Origin: Rhodococcus tukisamuensis NBRC 100609
GTDB taxonomy: Bacteria > Actinomycetota > Actinomycetes > Mycobacteriales > Mycobacteriaceae
Assembly (NCBI RefSeq): GCF_001894985.1
Contig: NZ_BCXG01000006.1
Location: forward strand, 124,001 to 188,000
Direction of reading: 5' to 3'
Length of the DNA: 64,000 nt
A program made the position numbers and the translations under genes. Numbering within the stretch: the stretch's first letter is position 1; each line of letters opens with the position of its first letter. Shown here piece after piece: positions 62,104 through 64,000 of this stretch. Below the pieces are notes generated by a model. That model did no database searches. It had not been told where the DNA came from and worked only from the letters and a program-made list of their open reading frames with translations.

Positions 62104-63153
62104 TCAGTCGCCCGCAGGTTTGGATCGATGATCGTCGGGTGCCGGCTCGGCGCGGCCGAGCGGACCCGCCGCCGGATCGCCGACGATCAGGTACGGCGGC
62201 TTGCCCATCGCGGTCTTGACGTTGACACCGACGTACTCGGCGATGACTCCGAGGGAGAACAGGATGGCACCCATGCCGAACAGCAGGACCACCATCGTCG
62301 AGGCCCAGCCCCGGACCTCGCTGGCGACGTCGAAGAACATGTACGAGACCAGCACGTACAGCACCAGCGCCAGGCCGAGTGCGGCGAACAGCACGCCGAT
62401 CAAGCTGACCAGTCGCAGGCCCTTGGTCCCGCTGGAGAGCACCATTCGCCAGAAGTGTGAGAGCAGGCTGCGCAGGTGGTATCCGGAGCGTCGGCCCTGC
62501 TCGGCGCGCAGTGCCACCGGACTGGTCGTCACGTCTCCCGCGATCCAGCCGAGTGCGACGTCGAGGTAGGCCTCCGACCCCGCATACGCCGCCACCGAAC
62601 GGCCGACCTCGCCGAGGACCAGCCGGAAGCTCTGGAAGCTGCGGGTGTTGTCACCGGAGAGGGCGCGCGCGATGAGCCACTTCGACCCGCGGGAGGCGGC
62701 GTTGCGCAGCAGTCCGTGCGGCGCGGCGTTCGTCGGGCGTGCGTAGACGACGGTGGCCTGCTCGTCGAGTGCGGTGTCGAGGAGGCCGCCGATTGCGGCC
62801 GGGTCGTGCTGCCCGTCCTCGTCCATGGTGACGATCCACTCGCCCCCGCTCGACGCCATGCCGGCCAGGGTCGCGGGATGCTGGCCGAAGTTCCGGCTCA
62901 GCCAGATCGGCCTGACGAAGTCGTGCTCGGCCGCGAGCTGCCGGATGACCGCCGCCGAGTCGTCCGGGCCGTGGTCGAAGACGAGCAGGACCTCCTCGAC
63001 GACCATCGGCCGGCCTGCCGGGGTGAATCGGGTCGTCGTCCACGGCAGGATCTCGTCGATCAGGTCGCGCAGTGTCTGGGCGCCCTGGTACACCGGCACC
63101 ACGACGGACATTCGGTGCGGCGCCACCGTGGGTCGGGCGTCATCGGAGGTCAC
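62104..63153 (-). CDS. Membrane-anchored family 2 glycosyltransferase (GtrB/DPM-like)
   Basis: 349 residues. Catalytic GT-A domain (MSVVVPVYQGAQTLRDLIDEI, IWLSRNFGQHPATLAGMASSGGEWIVTMDEDGQHDPAAI with DxDGQHDP) and two C-terminal membrane helices (LRLVSLIGVLFAALGLALVLYVLVSYMF, MVVLLFGMGAILFSLGVIAEYVGV), the layout of enzymes that load sugars on polyprenyl phosphate. The start is taken at GTG 63153 because TAAACT lies 8 nt upstream; GTG 63192 would add 13 residues. Sugar unknown; with the adjacent epimerase and GtrA proteins it may form a lipid-linked sugar pathway. Confidence 0.85.
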   Translation of the reverse strand: MTSDDARPTVAPHRMSVVVPVYQGAQTLRDLIDEILPWTTTRFTPAGRPMVVEEVLLVFDHGPDDSAAVIRQLAAEHDFVRPIWLSRNFGQHPATLAGMASSGGEWIVTMDEDGQHDPAAIGGLLDTALDEQATVVYARPTNAAPHGLLRNAASRGSKWLIARALSGDNTRSFQSFRLVLGEVGRSVAAYAGSEAYLDVALGWIAGDVTTSPVALRAEQGRRSGYHLRSLLSHFWRMVLSSGTKGLRLVSLIGVLFAALGLALVLYVLVSYMFFDVASEVRGWASTMVVLLFGMGAILFSLGVIAEYVGVNVKTAMGKPPYLIVGDPAAGPLGRAEPAPDDHRSKPAGD

Positions 63154-63256
63154 GGGCTGCGAGTTTACGCGGGCGGCACTGAGCGACTGCACACGATCCT
63201 GCGCGCGCTGCGTGTTTCCGCGCTCATTTCGGCGGATGGTCTCGCGGCCGTCCGCG

Positions 63257-64000
63257 TCACGCCGCGACGGCGGCGGGATCCCGAGTGGCCGGGCCCGCGC
63301 GGCGCGAACGCAGGAAGTGCACCTCGAGGACGGCGAGGCCGAGAAGGCCGAGGCCGATGCCGGCGAGACCGATCGATCTTCCGGGCGGTGTCCAGGTCAG
63401 GTTCAGCGTCCCGTCGACGGTACCGGCGGGGACGTCGACGGCGACGAAGATGCCGTCCACGGCGTAGGTCCCGACTGGTTCACCGTTCAGCGTTGCCGAG
63501 TACCCGGGCCAGTCCAACCGCGCGAAGACCACCCGGCCGCCGTCGGGTGAACTGACGTTCACCGAGCTGGTCGCATCGGTCTCGGCGACGCTCCGCGCGG
63601 TCACGCCCTCCGCGTTCGCGACACGTCCGTTTCGGTGGGATATGGGCCCGTCGATGCGCTCGAGCACGTATGCGAAGTCCGCGACATGTGGGTTCTCGGG
63701 GTACTGCGTCCACTTCCAGCCGGGCGGCGCCGGGTTGGAGTCCGCATCCGGGTACTGGGCCCTCTGCAGGATCACGCGGTCGATCAACATGAGGTCGACA
63801 TAGGTCCTGCCGGTCGTCGGCTCGGTGGCGAAGGCGTCAAACACGCTGTCGTAGCAGGTCGAACCGTCGTACTCCATGCACAACCTGTCCCCGAACTCCT
63901 CGAACCCGATGGAGGTGTAGGCGTTGACATAGCTGAGGTCGAGTAACTTGGCGTAATTTCCCCAGGTCAGGGTGCTCCAGGTGGCGTCCAGCGTCAGGTT
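63257..64000 (-). CDS. C-terminal part of a large membrane protein (cut by window edge)
   Basis: At least 247 residues; the frame is open to the window edge, so the N-terminal, presumably multi-helix part lies outside. The visible part is an extracytoplasmic domain (NYAKLLDLSYVNAYTSIGFEEF, VDLMLIDRVILQRAQYP, VVFARLDWPGYSATLNGEPVG, FVAVDVPAGTVDGTLNLTW) followed by one last membrane helix (GLAGIGLGLLGLAVLEVHF) and a short basic tail. The beta-rich end plus final helix resembles YfhO/GT-C-type membrane glycosyltransferases. Position near rml and GT2 genes suggests polysaccharide synthesis. No catalytic motif is visible in this part. Confidence 0.65.
   Translation of the reverse strand, partial: NLTLDATWSTLTWGNYAKLLDLSYVNAYTSIGFEEFGDRLCMEYDGSTCYDSVFDAFATEPTTGRTYVDLMLIDRVILQRAQYPDADSNPAPPGWKWTQYPENPHVADFAYVLERIDGPISHRNGRVANAEGVTARSVAETDATSSVNVSSPDGGRVVFARLDWPGYSATLNGEPVGTYAVDGIFVAVDVPAGTVDGTLNLTWTPPGRSIGLAGIGLGLLGLAVLEVHFLRSRRAGPATRDPAAVAA

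Overview
High-GC window (near 70% by eye) from a mycolic-acid-making actinomycete (order Mycobacteriales). A Rhodococcus/Nocardiaceae-type organism fits best, because the arabinogalactan-mycolate genes are colinear with Mycobacterium tuberculosis Rv3809c-Rv3799c but there are two rather than three emb genes and one mycolyltransferase carries LGFP repeats, as in corynebacterial PS1. The species cannot be fixed from the sequence alone.

Region 1 (1-3300): end of a cytochrome P450 gene translationally coupled to a TetR regulator, a VIT-family ion transporter, a MepB-like gene and an in-frame remnant behind its stop. Region 2 (3314-24872, all + strand): the cell-wall core. It holds glf and glfT2 (galactan), a PAP2 phosphatase and ubiA (decaprenyl-phosphoribose), aftB (terminal arabinose), two mycolyltransferases, a DUF732 lipoprotein, a Culp6-type cutinase-like enzyme, an F420-type LLM oxidoreductase, and the mycolic condensation module fadD32-pks13-accD4. 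Region 3 (24877-34386): a 65-bp inverted repeat framing a gene fragment, two arabinosyltransferase genes (emb), a 45-residue small-protein gene with its own terminator, and an orphan polytopic membrane protein, all on the - strand.

Region 4 (34490-50267) is an accessory block between the emb genes and aftA. It holds XRE regulator/methionine aminopeptidase, a DUF222-HNH protein, an alpha/beta hydrolase, an ECF sigma factor with a TIGR03086 protein, an intact IS481-type element, a beta-lactamase-fold hydrolase with TetR, a carboxymuconolactone-decarboxylase-like protein with MarR, a SNF2 ATPase with SWIM protein, a DoxX-like protein, and a three-gene ABC importer behind a cobalamin riboswitch. 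Region 5 (50280-64000) returns to wall synthesis: aftA, dprE2, dprE1 (with Ala at the benzothiazinone-target Cys position), gtrA, a HtrA-like protease, a secreted pentapeptide-repeat protein, a GT2-GtrA pair, rmlC, rmlA, rmlB, an epimerase, a membrane-anchored GT2 and the C-terminal part of a large membrane protein that runs off the window.

Together the genes make UDP-Galf, polymerise galactan, make decaprenyl-phosphoryl-arabinose, build and cap arabinan, make the rhamnose of the linker unit, condense mycolic acids and transfer them to the wall. Several transcription units start with a TANNNT box only 6-10 nt before the start codon (leaderless type). Many convergent gene pairs end in strong palindromic terminators, some overlapping the stop codons. 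Unless stated otherwise, family assignments rest on recognised motifs, not on a database search.
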